Made by a program: the position numbers and the translations under genes | NCBI GenBank assembly: GCA_002432565.1 | Contig: DJFP01000146.1 | Coordinates: forward strand, 12,133-24,132 | Source: Flavobacteriales bacterium UBA5869 | Lineage (GTDB): Bacteria; Bacteroidota; Bacteroidia; Flavobacteriales_D; Crocinitomicaceae | DNA: 12,000 bases | Reading direction: 5' to 3' | Shown here: one piece after another, positions 11,248 to 12,000 of the stretch | How the letters are laid out: every line of letters begins with the position of its first letter | Position numbering within the stretch: position 1 is the first letter of the stretch | Notes under the pieces: model-generated | Databases searched by the model: none | What the model was told of the DNA's origin: nothing | Seen by the model: only the letters and a program-made list of their open reading frames with translations

Positions 11248-12000
11248 TCAGTACTCTTCTTCCTCTTTCAACATGCGGTAAATGGTTGTCTGACCAATAT
11301 CCAGTTTGTCGGCTACCAATTTGGTGTTGTTGTTATATTTATCCAGGAATAATTGAACAATACGCCGGTTATATGCTCTGAGACTCATTTCTTCGGCAAT
11401 AATTCCGGAAAGAATGTCAGCGCTTGCTACCACGATATCATCGGCTTCGATTACATCGTTCATAGACATTACGGCGGCCAGTTCGATCACGGATTTCAAT
11501 TCGCGCACATTCCCTGGCCAGGGATAGGCGAGAAGCTTGTTTTGGGCGGCCGGACTGATTTTCTTAACCGTCATACCGTTTTCCCTGCAAAAGCGTTCTA
11601 CAAAGCTCTTACTCAATAATAACGTGTCTTTCTCGCGTTCGCGAAGCGGTGGCAATTCGATTGGAAGACCGAACAAACGATAATACAAATCTTCCCGGAA
11701 AGCACCCGATTTCACTTCCTGAAGCAGGTTTTTATGGGTTGCAACTATAATCCGGCAGTTGAACTTATACACCTTGTTTCCTCCAACGCGTGTAATTTCA
11801 CGTTCCTGTAATGCGCGCAAAAGTTTCGCCTGGAAAACAGGATCCAATTCCGCTATTTCATCCAGGAATAAGGTTCCTCCGTCTGCTTCTTCAAATTTTC
11901 CGATACGGGTTTGGTTCGCGCCGGTAAAAGATCCCTTTTCGTGACCGAATAATTCACTTTCGAATAATTCTTTCGGAATAGCTGCTACGTTGATCGCTAC
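11248..12000 (-). CDS. Sigma-54-dependent transcriptional regulator (3' part, runs off window)
   Basis: Only the last 250 residues are in the window; the start, Walker A and any receiver or sensor domain are outside. The visible part is an AAA+ enhancer-binding domain that remodels sigma-54 RNA polymerase using ATP. It shows [19 protein letters not shown], the sigma-54 contact loop as GSFTGA (visible residues 23-28; GAFTGA is usual), Walker [11 protein letters not shown] (41-50), sensor [10 protein letters not shown] (83-92), arginine-finger region FREDLYYRL (101-109), and [10 protein letters not shown]. The C-terminus (about 205-250) is a helix-turn-helix, [20 protein letters not shown]. The open frame runs without a stop to base 12000. 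Terminator and 20-bp tandem repeat follow. Its signal and target genes cannot be seen from here. Confidence 0.93.
   Translation of the reverse strand, partial: VAINVAAIPKELFESELFGHEKGSFTGANQTRIGKFEEADGGTLFLDEIAELDPVFQAKLLRALQEREITRVGGNKVYKFNCRIIVATHKNLLQEVKSGAFREDLYYRLFGLPIELPPLREREKDTLLLSKSFVERFCRENGMTVKKISPAAQNKLLAYPWPGNVRELKSVIELAAVMSMNDVIEADDIVVASADILSGIIAEEMSLRAYNRRIVQLFLDKYNNNTKLVADKLDIGQTTIYRMLKEEEEY

Noticed and set aside
11139..11381. 80-codon plus-strand frame across the regulator terminator and gene end
   Set aside because: It reads through the terminator and the antisense of the HTH region; low-complexity start.

Overview
The window looks like chromosomal DNA of a Bacteroidota member, most likely Flavobacteriales and possibly near Fluviicola/Crocinitomicaceae. 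This placement is inferred from AT-rich intergenic DNA, promoters of the TAnnTTTG type, absence of clear Shine-Dalgarno sequences, N-terminal signal peptides ending in SAQ- or SFSQ-like sites, an M61 peptidase and a small GIY-YIG gene directly behind a tRNA. No marker gene fixes the genus.

Left part (1-5724): mostly housekeeping genes. These are a glutaryl-CoA dehydrogenase-like acyl-CoA dehydrogenase with a strong terminator, a small two-helix membrane protein, a convergent unknown helical protein, hemW (heme chaperone, radical SAM), a convergent family 2 glycosyltransferase, a secreted Amidase_3 N-acetylmuramoyl-L-alanine amidase with a C-terminal SPOR-like domain, and ssb. Three neighbouring genes (hemW, glycosyltransferase, amidase) each carry a TAnnTTTG box exactly four bases before the start codon, which predicts leaderless mRNAs.

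Middle part (5787-6470): the most unusual segment. A complete tRNA-Asn(GTT) with its own promoter is followed by a 12-bp GAAA-tetraloop terminator and a GIY-YIG endonuclease gene. The whole unit is then repeated in tandem. In the second copy the tRNA is broken by three 16-nt hairpin sequences and the endonuclease is cut after 23 codons. The last codons of the intact GIY-YIG gene are made from the second tRNA copy plus one of the hairpins.

Right part (6474-12000): a lipoprotein, a decayed minus-strand reading frame, a YihY/BrkB-family membrane protein with a linked small secreted protein, a secreted M61-type metallopeptidase without a visible PDZ domain, a roughly 680-bp gene-poor stretch rich in palindromes and short repeats with an orphan minus-strand terminator, and the 3' part of a sigma-54-dependent regulator (AAA+ plus HTH) that runs off the right edge.

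No pathway links all the genes. The clearest local partnerships are the tRNA/GIY-YIG unit and its duplicate, and the yihY-like gene with the gene 8 bp behind it.
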